From Galeruca laticollis (taxonomy: Eukaryota; Arthropoda; Insecta; Coleoptera; Chrysomelidae): a stretch of DNA of 64,000 nucleotides. The stretch lies in contig OY998180.1 in NCBI GenBank assembly GCA_963921935.1, positions 87,727,139-87,791,138 of the forward strand, given 5' to 3'. Both the position numbers and the translations under genes were made by a program. A model generated the notes under the pieces. The model searched no databases, was not told the origin of the DNA, and was given only the letters and a program-made list of their open reading frames with translations. Of the stretch, positions 33,827 to 46,575 are shown one piece after another; position 1 is the stretch's first letter; each line of letters begins with the position of its first letter.

Positions 33827-35150
33827 ACCGATTTGATTCTATCACTCTCTCGATTTAACTGTATACTGTCCACATTAGATGCAGGATGGAACGTTAATAA
33901 TTATATACAGATGCAAATAATATCGTGATTGGTGCAGAACTTTCTACTGATTTTTTCAATTTCTATTTTACTTTACTGTGGATATCATTTTGAAACTTTC
34001 ACTATTTTCAAAATGATATTTATCAAAAATAATATTCCTGTCGATAGAGTAGTCGCAATGGTTCGCGACACCAACATCGCCAGATGTATCGTCAGCATTA
34101 ATTCAAATTATTTCTATTCAAAGTGGCATCGTTTGTCTGGTTGCACGACCAAATGGATGTCGCTTTGCGTAATTAAGGCACGGACAAGAAATTGCATCGA
34201 ATTCGTTGCCGACATCAGCTATACGTTTCGAATCCAATATGATTTCAATTAAAATTCAGTTATACAAGAAATGTCCTACTTTATAGCAATTACTGGAGAT
34301 TCGAGATATATCGTTTGATCTGTTTTTAATTGAGATTAAACAAGAATTGGACTATATGATAACCATTGCATGAACATCTAAGAACTATTTTTGAGGTAGT
34401 GATCAGTTTATTTATAGAAATGTTCGGTTTATGGTTCATTCTTTCTTTAAAGTTGATATTATATTGAAAATTCCACATCCAACATTTTCGATCACCTAAC
34501 ATAGCTCCCCTATATTTCTTCCTATAGGGGCATCTATAAATCGATTGTCCATAAAATACAGCCTCGAGATTTGGGAGATTTGATGACAAGAATAACAGCG
34601 GTGTGTAGAGATATTCTGGCAGAAGTTTTTCGAAATGTTGGAGAGCTTAGTTTAGAAAATAATTGACAACATTTCGAATATTTAACAAAATAATTCACTA
34701 AAAAGAAAGATCAAGTATTTCTATTTTTGAAAAGGTTGTTAAACAACCTTTAACATAAGCCACATTTCCATTTAATATTTTAGAGATTGTGTCCGTCCTC
34801 GCTGGTGGGTTGACGTAATTTAAAAGAAAACCAGCCTACGAATTGTCCCCCTCAAAAATAAGTATTTCAAATTGACACCCCGTATAAAATTAAAGTCACA
34901 CATATTCTCTAACAGATAATTTATAGTGAAGACATATCCACCAGATTGCAAACAAAACAATGTTAAATCACATTGACTTCACAAACAGACGCAACTAATA
35001 ACTGCTAGTGTCCCCTACGCAATATCGCCAAATACCTTTTTATAATTTACGTACACAAAATTTATTTTGTGACATCGAAAACAGTTTTACAAAATAACCA
35101 TTTGAACATCGTTTTTGGTAACTTTTGATACAGTTAGATGCACTGTTTAA
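33827..35150. other. No recognisable gene
   Basis: AT-rich sequence. The ORFs at 33929-34252 and 34326-34589 show no motif I recognise and overlap nothing repeated in this window. Confidence 0.5.
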
Positions 35151-35153
35151 CTT

Positions 35154-35440
35154 ATGACTGACAGACTGAAATTTATAGCTGACTTGAACATTTTCTACGT
35201 AATTTTTCATTGTTTTCTACACACCACTTCAAGAATCGTTCATATTCGTTGTTTAGATTTTTCAGGTAGTAAATCATTAACTGCATTATCAGTAATATTG
35301 CGAAGATATGGTGGAATGCATGATAATTCGCTGTTTAGTTCCATATTCATAAATTTCGAACTATGTATTAGTAACTTTGAGCATTGAAATTTAAAAACTC
35401 TGTCAACTGTGACTTGTATATATGTGAGGGTTACCAACAT
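35154..35440 (-). pseudogene. Tyrosine-recombinase-like N-terminal fragment
   Basis: The minus strand reads TDNAVNDLLPEKSKQR and, after a one-base shift, NEYERFLKWCVENN, then KNYVENVQ. This resembles the SAM-like core-binding region of tyrosine recombinases in insect Crypton- or DIRS-type elements (LPEKSK..Y...Y..F..W). The catalytic domain is absent. A short, tentative call. Confidence 0.4.
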
Positions 35441-36129
35441 AAATTAATAAGCACAGTAATCCCTAATTACAATTTTATTTTTATTAAAAACATTTTTACA
35501 CGTTTCTTATAAAAAATTGTATGTAAAACTCCTATCACAATGACTTTTTGTATTTTTCGTGCTTTTTCCCGTACTCGTATTCGTACCACAAAATGAGTGA
35601 TCCTTGTTTTACAATATACTATTGCTCTTGACGCCCAACTTCGAGACAAAGCCTACGCGAAAAAGAAAAGGGAAGAATTAATTAGAATATACAGTCAACT
35701 GTATTGATTAGTATGATGATACTCCATCTTGTCATTACATAATATTTTATTACTGTACACATAGTTAAAACTAACACATCAAATAGGGATATGGGGTTGA
35801 ATCAAAAAGAGAAATTCAAAACAAACGTTTCAAAATAAAGTACACCATGGTCCGTTTGACAAGAACACCTCCATTGGAGCCTGAATTACCTCTACATTCA
35901 ACACGGAGGTAGTCCAGTTCCGCGATGTTATGAAACAGGTCAAAAGAAATCCTATCAGTTAGTGTGATTGTATTTAATGGTAAAGTAGGAGTTCTTTGTT
36001 AAATGCACAATAAAATGTGCATTAAATGTAGAAACAAACTTGATGCCACAAAGGGTGATTATCAGATTTTAAGAGTTGTAGTATAGTATTTGTTTACGTG
36101 TATAATTATGTAAATTGCTCAGAGAAACA
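35441..36129. other. No recognisable gene
   Basis: AT-rich sequence; no termini, repeats or motifs seen. Confidence 0.5.
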
Positions 36130-36554
36130 ACTTTTTAAAAAGATTAATTCCGGCAAGTTTACTATGTCGAGTACTCCCTAGTTAAACCCAAGAAGAACAC
36201 TGTTCTGAGAATTAAAAATGCCTAATTTATATCTATCTGTGAGGATTAAAATATTGAAAATCACATTAGTTACAATTTTGGAATTTATCTTAATTACAAT
36301 ATTGGTTTTTACCTAAAGTATCTAAATGACAATTAAACATTAACATTAATCACTATATGATACAATGAAATTTACATTAAATGTTTAAAGTGAAAGTATA
36401 GTGACAACTTTGTATCTAATAGGAATTTTTATCGAAATGTTCCAAATAATGTTGTTAGGAATGTCCCAATTTTTTATGTAGTTCTTCCCCCCTTTAAGAT
36501 AAGACGTCCTCGTCTTGTGGAGCCGATGGAAATTTTGGGTACAGTGTATTGACT

Positions 36555-38050
36555 TCACAGAGTTGTATTCTTACTTGTTGGTCTTCTTGTTGAAACATTT
36601 TTCTTCCGGAGCAAAATTGTGGTAGCGCTTATCATTGAAATGAATAGGATGATTGTCAACCGAAAATGACCTATGTGAATCAATAGATGGAGTTCGGTAG
36701 TTGTTTTGAGTTCTTCTGCTGCTCTTTTCAAGTAACTGATGTCGTCACTGTTCACAATTTCCTTTCTTTTAAATGATTCTAGTTGTATTTCTGGAATATT
36801 CATGGTATAATTACTGTAAGTGTTTTCGAAAATCTTCGTTTCTTCGTACGTTATGCCGTCTTTACATTCCTCCATAATTTTTGTCGGATTTTTACAGGAA
36901 ACAAGAATGTTATCATTTTCAAATTGGGTCAGGATTTTGAAGTTGTTGATAGCCTCTATAAAGTTGCATGAATCCATAGGTATGGTTAAGAAACATTTGC
37001 TGTACATGTGCTTCTGGGTGCACAGGTCTTGTTTTTCGATTTCGTTGGAAAGTTCTTCTGTTCACAATTCTTTGTTACAATTGTGAAGTCTATATTTTTC
37101 TGGTGGAAGAAGGATATCTTCCAAGCGATTTGGTATAGGATAGATTATTTTCTTATTCGAAATAAATTGGGTTGAGGATTAGGATATATAATATACATAT
37201 TATCATTTCTCCCACAGATATCATTTTAAATTTGGAAAATTCAATTATCTTGAATAAATGTATAGTTTCAATAATTCTTCTTCTCTGTAAATGTCTTTTG
37301 AATGTTCAATTGTGTGTTTTAATTCTCATGTAGAAATAATCTCTAAATTAGTAATATCATTGAATGATAGTCAAATAGTTCTTTGAATGAGTTTTATGAT
37401 AGAGAGTATTGTGAAAGAAAAATGTTGTCCTTATTATTCCATCATTGGTATGTTTAATGGCTTTAATAGTAGAATTTATGTTATCTTGAATAATCTTAAT
37501 ATCATCGCTATACCTATCCGTGATATGATTTGCAAAATAAGTGAATTTATCTACTTTCATTAAAACATTATTTTGATTTCTGAAGATAATTTTTGTCGAG
37601 GTTTCCAGTCACAAATCTTATTGCTGAGCCAATAAATTCTATTGCACGTCTGTTTCTGAATTTAAATTTCGAAAGTTCGTTCTCAATTTCAAGGCAATTA
37701 TATTAGTGTTAATGAGAAAATAATTAAATGAGTAATGAAGTATGTAAGTATTAGTCCATAAGTGTGAGAAGCTAGTTTCTATTTGACCTATGTTAAAGTA
37801 GAAGTAAAATTTGTGGTAATGGTTGATGAGTTTAGCGCGTCCTAAATTTTCTGTGTCATTGTGATCAAATTGTTTGACGTGAAGGGCCAGGCTCGTTGCA
37901 CGAAAAGTCTCTTGATATTTCTTACATGAGCATATGTATTTTTATCAGTTTTTCTCGTATGCCTTCTATTTTATTTTCATTTATTGAGATTACGTTAATT
38001 TTATCGTAACATGTATCAGTTTTCCTAATTTTTGGTTTCTTAAAATAAAC
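36555..38050 (-). pseudogene. env: Errantivirus 2 env remnant
   Basis: The C-terminal part (37007-36555) has a transmembrane stretch, LTIILFISMISATTILL, followed by RKK. Further upstream are KVDKFTYFANHITDRYSDDI (37560-37357) and, near 37595-37655, an arginine-rich cleavage-like site followed by RAIEFIGSAIRFVTGNLD, a fusion-peptide-like segment. It is broken by many stops and is not functional. Confidence 0.7.
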
Positions 38051-38059
38051 ATTTGGCTT

Positions 38060-40760
38060 TTTTATATTAGGTGTTTCTTTCTTATTCACGTTTCTATTTC
38101 CTAAAATTTCATGTCCTCTGTCGAGTTGTTTTTGATAAATATCATCGAAGAATGGTAAAACTTTCCTTTTACGTTTTTCATGATAATCTTTGTATACAGT
38201 CTTGTTCTAATAAATCAATTTCGTGGGCGTTTATATCATCGTATGGGCCATATAATAAACTGAAATGTGTAAAACCTGTACTTGAATGTATTGACTGATT
38301 ATAAATCAATATTGCGTTTATCATTAAAGTTTGAAGTGGGTCATTCCTTTTCTGAGCTTTTGTTGCTCTAAGTGGAACGTAACCATTCTACAGGGGAATT
38401 TGGATTATAGTGTGTTGTAAAATGTAGATAAATTTTGAATAATTTGCAGTATTCTTCGAAAACTTCATTTTTGACTTATTTTCCTTTAACGCATATTATT
38501 TTCTTAGCATAATTGTGGTGGGAAAAGCAATGACGTATTTTCTTGAGGACTTGATGTTATACCCGATAGATCGTCTACATAGTAGGACTGTGTGTATTTA
38601 GAGAAAACATCAACATTGAATAATTTTACAAATTTCGCATTATCGAAACTGAATCTTTCAATGTGGACAACATTGAAAGGTCTTTTTACTAAAAGTGGTC
38701 CCGTTAATAATGTTGTATGGGTTTCTTTCGTATTTGTTCTGAAGGCATGTTTCGCATTCATTAATGATTTTATTTATCCGGGTTCTCATATCAGACCAAT
38801 AAAAATTTAAATTTAAATTATTATGGGTTTCAATAACTCTGTTATGATTTTGATTATGATATTCTAATATGATCTTATTTTGTTCGTCTGGTTTTTCTAT
38901 GTCTCTGCATAGTATATTACGTTTAACGATTTCATACAAAGCTCTAAAAATAATGTCCTAATACCTAATATCTTGAAAAAATATTGCTTAAGTTAATTTT
39001 GGATCAATTGTTTCTTCCAAGAATATTTTAATATTATCTTTCTTGACCTCGTCTGACATGAACTACATAATCATGTTTTTTTAACGGTCTTGATGTTCTA
39101 CTCTGTACCCGTCAGCTAATTTCAGTTCAATTCTATTCATGTAAACATTCAAAGGTTTTTCTGAAATTGGAATCCCAAAAACAGGGCCTTCAATAGCAGT
39201 ATGCCTTGTATTGTCTGTTTCATTATCCATTGAAATAACATCTGTGTTAAGGATTTCGCCTGCTTCTTCTGGAGATAAAAAATCTTCGTTTTCATCAATT
39301 TGGGGTAGAACTGATAGTAAATCATCATCTCCGTTTTCTTCTTCTATCGCATTGGTTTTTCTATTCTTGACAATGCATCAGCAATTAAGTTTCCTTTTCC
39401 TTTTTAATACTGTATTTTAAAATCAAATTCTTCTAATCGGAGTCCCAATTTAGTTAACCGTTGATTCGTGTCTTTTAGAGAAAATAACCAAACAAGAGGT
39501 TTATGATCTGTTTCTATTAAAAATTGTCTACCATAAATATCAGGTCTAAAGTGTTTAGTTGTTTCTACTATACCTAATAGTTCTTTTTCAATTGTAGAGT
39601 AATTTTTTTCTCCTGAGTTTAGAGTACGTGAATAAAATGAGATGGATCTGTTTCCTTGAGAAAGGACCCATCCTAACGCAATATTACTAGCATCCGTAGT
39701 GATGCAAAAAGTTTTTGAAATGTCGGGGTAAGCTTGAATGGGTGCATTCGTCAGAAGTTCTTTGCATGTATTAAATGCTTCGAGGTAATTTGAATCTAAG
39801 ACATCACTTTTACTGCCCTTTTTAGACAACGGGGGAATGGAAACACAATTATTAAAAAACTTTTAATGAATCTTCTGTAGTAGCATACCAGTTCTAAAAG
39901 GCTTTGATTTCCTTTGTTGTCCTAGGAAACGCGTATTCTGGTACAGCTTGTATTTTGGAAGGATTAGGCTTTATTCCTTCGGGTGTGATGTCATGACCTA
40001 AAAACGCTACTTCCTTGCGTAGAAACTCTGATTCGTCTAGCTGCATCTTGAAGCTGTATATTTGAATTTTTCGAGAACAAGCTTGAAGTGATGTATGTGT
40101 TCTTGTAAAGATTTTGAAAATATTACAATGGCGTCCATATAAACAAAGCAAAATTCATAGAGATGTTCTCTTAAAACATGAAAACATGATCCATTGCTCT
40201 TTGGCATGTGCTTGGTGCATTTTTTAGTCGTCCAAAGGGCATTCTCAAATATTCATAGTGTCCATTATTTACGGAAAAGGCGGTTTCTGGAGAAATCTCG
40301 ACTTGATGAGAACCTTGTGCTAAATCTAACGTTGAAAAGTATGTACATCTGCCTAAAATTTCTAATATTGCATCTATTCTTGGCAGGGGATATTTGTCTT
40401 CTACAGTCTTTTCGTTCAATTTTCTGTAATCTATTACTAATCCCTATTTTTTCTTTCCTGATGCGTCGATTTTTTTCGGTACGATCAAATCGGGCACCGA
40501 TACGGCGATAAGAATGTTCGAATTATCTTTTCGTCTTATAGTTTTTGTATTTATTTCTGTATTTCTTCTTTAAAGTGAAAGGGAAATGTATGATTTTGTA
40601 TAAACGGGATTATCGTCCGTTGTTCGAATGTGGTATTTTAAGACGTTGGTAAAAGTTAAATCACATCCTTCGTTGTAAAAAATGTTTTTGTACTTTTGCA
40701 AAGGCTTATAATGGCTTCTTTTTCTTCAGTGTTTAAATGGTCTGTTCTTATTAACTTGAT
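38060..40760 (-). pseudogene. pol: Errantivirus 2 pol (RT, RNase H, integrase) remnants
   Basis: Minus-strand fragments: EKTVEDKYPLPRIDAILEIL and YFSTLDLAQGSHQVE (40419-40171), FLGHDITPEGIKPNPSKIQ (40151-39894), CITTDASNIALGWVLSQGN and ETDHKPLVWLFSLKD (39829-39404), NFYWSDMRTRINKIINECET (38939-38658), then VDVFSKYTQSYYVDDL (38761-38504) and a C-terminal integrase trace near 38220-38330. The YLDD block near 40135 reads as FVYMDAIVIFSKS in a shifted frame. Confidence 0.85.
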
Positions 40761-40859
40761 AATATTAGCGTAACTTTCAATTTTTTATTCTGGATTTTCT
40801 TGACAATCCATGTTTATGAGAGGTTGAACGTCTGTTTGTTCATGAAATAATATTTCCAA

Positions 40860-41370
40860 TTATTTCTCTTTATTTGTTGGTATGGTACAGATACCATTTT
40901 CTGCGTCTGCTATTGATTCGGGGATTATGAAGTTACCTATTTGTACTTTTGTGAGTAATACTGGTCCATTTTCTATGCTAACTGGGATTTTTTTATTATC
41001 GGTTTTTTGTTGAATTGGAGAAAAAATTACCGGATTTAATTCTATAAAAATTGGGATTTTATATTTGCCTATTTGTAAGATATTGTTTCTATAGTTGATT
41101 TGTGCATTAAGACGTTGGAGATCGTGACTTCCCAACCATGCATCAAAACTATCATGCAATTTCAGTACATGAAATTGAACGGGTTCATTTATTCCAACGT
41201 CATTTAAAAATCGGAAAGTAATTGTTTTCATCATCGCTTATTGTTCTACATAATGACTTTACTGTAAAAGGTTCTTTGAATAAATAGTTTTAAAAATATC
41301 GGAGTGCTGGACCGGGATTCCTTTTTGATATTACTAGGGCCTGAGTCTATCAGTATTTTTATATTGTAAC
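40860..41370 (-). pseudogene. Errantivirus 2 protease and linker
   Basis: The minus strand has IKILIDSGPSNI near 41345-41370 (the protease DSG motif). It continues in FHVLKLHDSFDAWLGSHDLQ (41234-40860), which in this clade links protease and RT. Confidence 0.65.
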
Positions 41371-42440
41371 TGAAATTGAAATAAAAAGTAATTTTGATTT
41401 CTTGAAAATTGTGTCGATGTCTAGCACTGTGTTGGCGATTATTTGAAAATTTTGTTTATGTTCATAATACTGTTGTTGTTCGTCGCTATTTTCGTTCTCT
41501 ACGTTGAATAATTCCTTTGAAATAAAGGTTTGTGATTTATTTTGAAATGTATTTCGCGTGCTTATGATCATTGGTGTTTGTTTCTCTTCCGATTTGCCAA
41601 AGACCTGGGACCTTGTTGGAAAATGAGTAGTGACGGGTCTTATTCTAATCTGTATTGGTTGATTCGGGAATTCGTTATTAGCAATGAATCTTCTAGGTAT
41701 ATTGTGGGTTGAGTTATTAACTTGATTATTATTGTAGGTTGGGGCAAATCTAGTTTTTGTTTCGGATGCATTATTATTTCTGTGGGGGCTATTTCTATTA
41801 TTTGTATTGTTTCTTTGCAGAGGGCGGTTTTGATTTCTCATAAAATTCATAAAATCGACTTGACCCTTATTATTATCGAACTTTCTACACTCTAGCAGAG
41901 CCTGTTCTAGATAATTAACATTCAAATTCATTAGGTGTCTACAATGAGGTTTTAGAACTCCTGCCTTATATGTAGAAAGCGCTTGATTACTGTTTTCTTT
42001 GCCGTTATTAATTTAGCGGACACTAATATGTTCTAATAAAATTTGTAGTTTTTCTTTAACTTTCTCATGATACTGTTCGTAACTTTCATTGATCTTTTGG
42101 AATGATGTTGTTAGATCGTGCAATAAAAGTTATTCGGATCTGGGATCGCCAAATCTTTGAAATGAAGTTTTTTTGATCTTACTCCCGCATGCACCTAAAG
42201 TTTAATACTTCGTCTTGAGCTTCGCCAGTTCATTTCATTTTAACCTGCTCCAAAAGGAGAATATTGAAAATACAATTTTCTTCAGGTTTACTTAGCAAAC
42301 ATAAAAACTTATCCGATTGACTAAAAAAGTTTTTTGAGCCTCCAGAATAAAATGGAATCAAATTTTTGCCACCATTATTTCAGTTTGACTTGGTTCAGAC
42401 ATGCTTAGATTAGCGTTTGAAAAAATAATGTTTGAATTAA
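41359..42440 (-). pseudogene. gag: Errantivirus 2 gag remnant
   Basis: Open from 41931 to 41359: LNVNYLEQALLECRKFDNNK, then an Asn/Arg-rich nucleocapsid-like tail. Weaker gag-like traces reach to about 42440. No intact ORF. Confidence 0.65.
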
Positions 42441-42823
42441 AACTGCGTGTAGATTCTGAATTTCTATATTATAAAAGGGACAGAGAACATTATTCTTGAA
42501 AAACTTTTACAGCAAAATCGCTGTTTTGCTTCCTCTACAAGTGCAAACTTCCAAAACGAGTCTTCCAGTTCATTGAAGACTTGCTACAACAGCAGACAGT
42601 GGATGGGTGCTCGATGGAGAATCTTCGAAGACTGATTGTTCTTTTTGCAGATAAACTCTTGAAAGAGACCGGTAACACTTGTTTATGACCATTCTGCTAT
42701 ATCACTTTTTAAAAAGATTTATTTCGGCAAGTTTACAATGTTGAGTACTCTCCAGTTAAAACCAAGATACACTGTTTTGAGAAGTTAAAATGACTCTAAT
42801 TTATTCCTGTGTGATGATTAAGA

Positions 42824-43714
42824 TCTCAGATTAACAAATAAAATAGATATGTTTGTTTTGATCTTTTCTTGCCCCAAACATTGAGTCACATTCTAAGCTC
42901 ACTTGCGGACACTTACACTACTTTGCCATATTTACAAACTCTCTTTAGTTGCAGGAAAAATGAAATTAGAAGTTTAATTGAAAATGTATTAAAAAGTTAT
43001 GCAAATAAAAAAAGTCATACTAATTTATGCATTTGAGTCGCTATTTTTAAAATTAATTAATTATATTTGAATTTTATTTAATAAAGGTATATTCTTATAT
43101 AAATGTTACACAAGTATTTGTTGTATCCTTAGATACCTTTATGGTTATAACTAAAAGTGGCAACTTTACTCAAAATTTCAGTACCGGTTAATGTGTCAAT
43201 AATAATCTATTTAGTAGTTTTGTCCTTGTTTAATTACCATATAAAGAGAGATGCAAATATCGTCAGACAGTGATCGACGATTTTTAAATTATTTCGCTTT
43301 GTCCATAAAATTGTAAAAATTTTCATGACATAAAGCTCATGTCTCTCTCTCTCTCTCTCATTTCGAATAGGTCGTAGTATTGTAGTAAATAATGTCAAAC
43401 GTGGTTTGTTTATACGAGCGCCATTACGACTAGAGAGTAAACATTTAGTTCTTTCGTTTTGATTTGTCTTTCAAAACTATTAGTGACAAAATAAACTTTT
43501 AAGTTAATTAATTTAATGTTTTTGGATTATCATGGTTCGTTAGTGCCAAGTTTGTCAGAAAAACAGCCTAAATTACCAAGGCCATGTAGCTACAATACCA
43601 TCCCCACTTTTTGGAATTCATTCATTATTTCACTACTGGCGTTTAGAATTATTGGCCGCAAACATAAACGTGTTTATGAACGAATAGCCTTCTCCATGTT
43701 TATTATTATTCTAA
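42824..43714. mobile_element. 891-bp insertion in the errantivirus 2 LTR
   Basis: Homology to the other LTR stops at 42823 and resumes at 43715. GATTAA occurs on both sides (42818-42823 and 43715-43720), a likely 6-bp target duplication; TTAA is contained in it. The insert has a (TC)n run at about 43338-43359. I found no terminal repeats or coding domain, so its class is unknown. Confidence 0.6.
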
Positions 43715-43960
43715 GATTAAAATACTATTAAAATATTGAAATTCACCTTAGTTGCAATTTTGGAATTTACCTTAATTACAATATTGGTTTTTACCTAAAG
43801 TATATAAATGACAATTAAACATTAACTACTATATGATATTATAATGAAATTTACATTAAATGTTTAAAGTGAAAGTATAGTGACAACTTTGTATCTAACA
43901 GGAATATTTATCGAAATGTTCCAAATAATGTTGTTAGGAAGGTCCCGATGTTTTGATGTA

Positions 43961-46573
43961 AGGTAAGTGGGGTGAATATGCCCATGCTGGTTATATGCTC
44001 ACCTGCTGCAATTTATGTTTAAGTTTAAGTTTAACTTAGTGGCTAATAGGGGGCGGTCAATACTTTCAATATTTCGTTCTTACAGAACTACGAGCCAAAT
44101 GTGTGTTTGTTAGTCTCTCCAGAGAGATTGAAGGGGTGACATACGTTTTCGGCGCTATAGATTATTGAAATAAGGCGTGCTTCAATAGAGTGAAATAGTG
44201 TGGTAAGTACAGCATTTAAAATACACCTTTTCACCATTCAAATTTTTGTTTTATAGATGTCACCTTACAAAACAAAAGGAATTCGCTCCCAGTGGGCGGA
44301 AGAAGACCAAGAGCGCCATAAGAGCTATACAAAATGGGGAGTCGAAAAACTCAACTTAAAAGCAGTATAAAATACCACGAAGTACTCTTAATCCTTACAT
44401 GAACAAAAACACCACCGTGAAACAATCACTTGGCAGAAAAAGTGTTCTGAATGAATACCAAGAAACAGAATTATCGTCCCGAATTATTAGACTGGCCCAT
44501 GTGAATTACCCTCTTACGAAACGAATGCTTCGCAGATCTGTTTTCAATTATTGTCAGTTAAATGGTACATCTAACATGTTTTCTCAAGAAAGACGCCTAG
44601 CTGGCCGTTATTGGTTAAGAGCGTTTTTAAAGAAACACCGAGAGATTACTCCTAGAAAGGCATAGAAAATGAACCCGGCGAAAGCACAAAAGCTCAACAA
44701 ACATATTGTATCTGATTATTTTGAAAAGCTTCAAAAAGTGCTTTTAGAACTTGATCTAACGGATAAACCTGAAAGAATTTTTAATATGGATGAAAAGGGG
44801 TGCAAGTTAACGTTGCATCACCAGCAAACTATCCTTGCTAAAAAGGGAGCCAAAAGGGTCCACCTAGTGGCACCAGACCATGCGGAGAATGTTGCTGTTG
44901 TTGTTTGTGGTAACGCCAGCGGAGGAAGGATTCCCCCAGCAGTTCTATTTAAAGGTCAAAGGATGAAACGCGAATGGTGTAACAACTTGCCATCAGGCAT
45001 TCTGACGCTTATGACGAAGAAAGCAAGTATGACAATTGAAACTTTCAACGAATGGATTAAGCACTTTGAAAAATATAAACTTCCAGGAAATTGTCTTTTG
45101 ATTTTTGATGGCGCATCTTACCATTTAGATCCTTCTATTGTTGAAAATGCCGATTCTTATGGTATTACCCTTTTATGCTTACCGAGTAATACAACACACG
45201 AGCTCCAGCCAATGGACAAGGCTGTATTCAAATCATTCGAGCACCATTAGGATGAACAGGTACTGTTATACTGGACTCGACACAGAGACCTAGCCATAAC
45301 TAAGCAGAGGTTTCGAGAGTTGTTTACTATCGTTTTGGACAAGGCAGTAGCCCCACAAATTATAATATCAGGTTTCTCTGCTGCGGGTTTATATCCGTAT
45401 AATCCACTCACTATTTCCGAAGTGGCCTTTGCTCCTAAGAGAACGAGAACTTGTGGAAGATCATAATATGAAAGGAAGCAGCAAACTTAAAGAAAACCAA
45501 GACTTTAGAAGGGAAACCACACCCCAACCTGGACTTTCCGGACTTCAACAGAGAACTAATCAATGGTCCATAGAAAATACTCCCTCGTTAAAGATCTCCA
45601 AGTACCCAATCAAACCAAAACACCAAAGTAAGAGAAAATGGTCGTCATCAAATAGCTCCTTATCAACACATGATAACATGTCTTTATACAGCGAGACTTA
45701 AACAGAAAATTTTTCTTCTGAAGGCGAGGCACCATCGGATAGCGAAGAGGCCATAAGGTCAAACGTGAAAGAACAAGAGACATTAAAAAGTTGAGAGAGG
45801 CATATTCTGCATACATTACTTAGTAAAGATAACGGGCATAAGAAATCAGAAGAACAACCTAAAGCGAAGGAAATAGCACACACACAAAAAACGATGAAGA
45901 AAAAATTATCCTTATCCCGAGTTTTACGGAAATGTAGGAGACACCATTAAATATTTCCCAAAAACAACTGGAACAAAAAAAGTAATCAACACCAAAACAT
46001 GAGAGAAGAAAACACAAAGAACCGTGATACTGTAAAGTTCGTCAAGAAGACGTAAAAAAAGATATGCGGTTGTGCTTAGTTTGTTTATTTTATTATAATG
46101 AAGAATGCGTTGGACTCACCAAAGCTGATAAGACAGTTTTTAGTAGACTGTTGTTAGTAGAAATTCTCAGATATATTAAGTTTTTTTTGTTTTATTTTTT
46201 AAAGAGTTTGCTTAGTTTAACAATAATATAAATTTTTAAAATAGTATATGTTATTATTTTGATACTTACTTTTTGTACTCTCAGTACCAAATAAATAAAG
46301 GTAGTTAAAATCGACGAAGTTGTTTTGCACTTGATAAAATTCATTGGGCACATTAGGAACATGAGATGAGAATATTAACGGCAGGGTTGGTAAGACTAAC
46401 TTTTAAATAAATGGTATAAAAAAATATCAAAGATTAAATCATCCTTTACTGTCCAAACATTAAATCTTTGGTTTTAAAGGTACGCTTTCAATAAAAAACT
46501 GAATTGAATATTTTGCATTTTTAATTTTTATCAAGGATTTTGCTTAGCATGGGCATATTCACTGCACTTGCCT
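43961..46573 (+). mobile_element. Pogo/Tigger-type DNA transposon B, complete ends
   Basis: 27-bp terminal inverted repeats, starting AGGTAAGTGGGGTGAATATG on the left and AGGCAAGTGCAGTGAATATG (complement) on the right, both continuing CCCATGC, differ at three positions. They are flanked by TA (43959-43960 and 46574-46575). The element is inserted at the edge of the errantivirus 2 LTR. One transposase gene lies inside. Confidence 0.93.
44258..45790 (+). pseudogene. Tigger transposase B, few inactivating changes
   Basis: The start MSPYKTKGIRSQWAEED (44258) leads to a psq HTH region with a frame change and one stop (IRAIQNGESKNS, then YKIPRSTLNPYMNKN). The frame from 44399 to 45250 is then open except for TAG at 44663-44665. 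The DDE_1 core has D in RIFNMDEKGCKL, D in LLIFDGASYH and D in LQPMDKAVFK. A second TAG (45248-45250) precedes DEQVLLYWTRHRDL. Downstream are GFSAAGLYPYNPL (about 45370) and a basic/acidic tail to about 45790. Both TAGs are single-step changes from Gln/Trp-type codons. Confidence 0.9.
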
Positions 46574-46575
46574 TA

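Larger units (their letters stand above)
36130..43960 (-). mobile_element. Errantivirus 2, heavily decayed, with insertion in its 5' LTR
   Basis: LTR 36130-36480 (ACTTTTTAAAAAGATT to ATTTTTTATGTA on the plus strand) and its partner at 42704-43960 flank gag, protease, RT, integrase and env remnants on the minus strand. A tract AAAGGGGGGAAGAA precedes the 3' LTR on the minus strand. The second LTR is interrupted at 42824-43714. Frames are broken every few hundred bases. Confidence 0.85.

Noticed and set aside
43338..43359. (TC)n run as a promoter-type element
   Set aside because: Ordinary short microsatellite inside an unclassified insertion.
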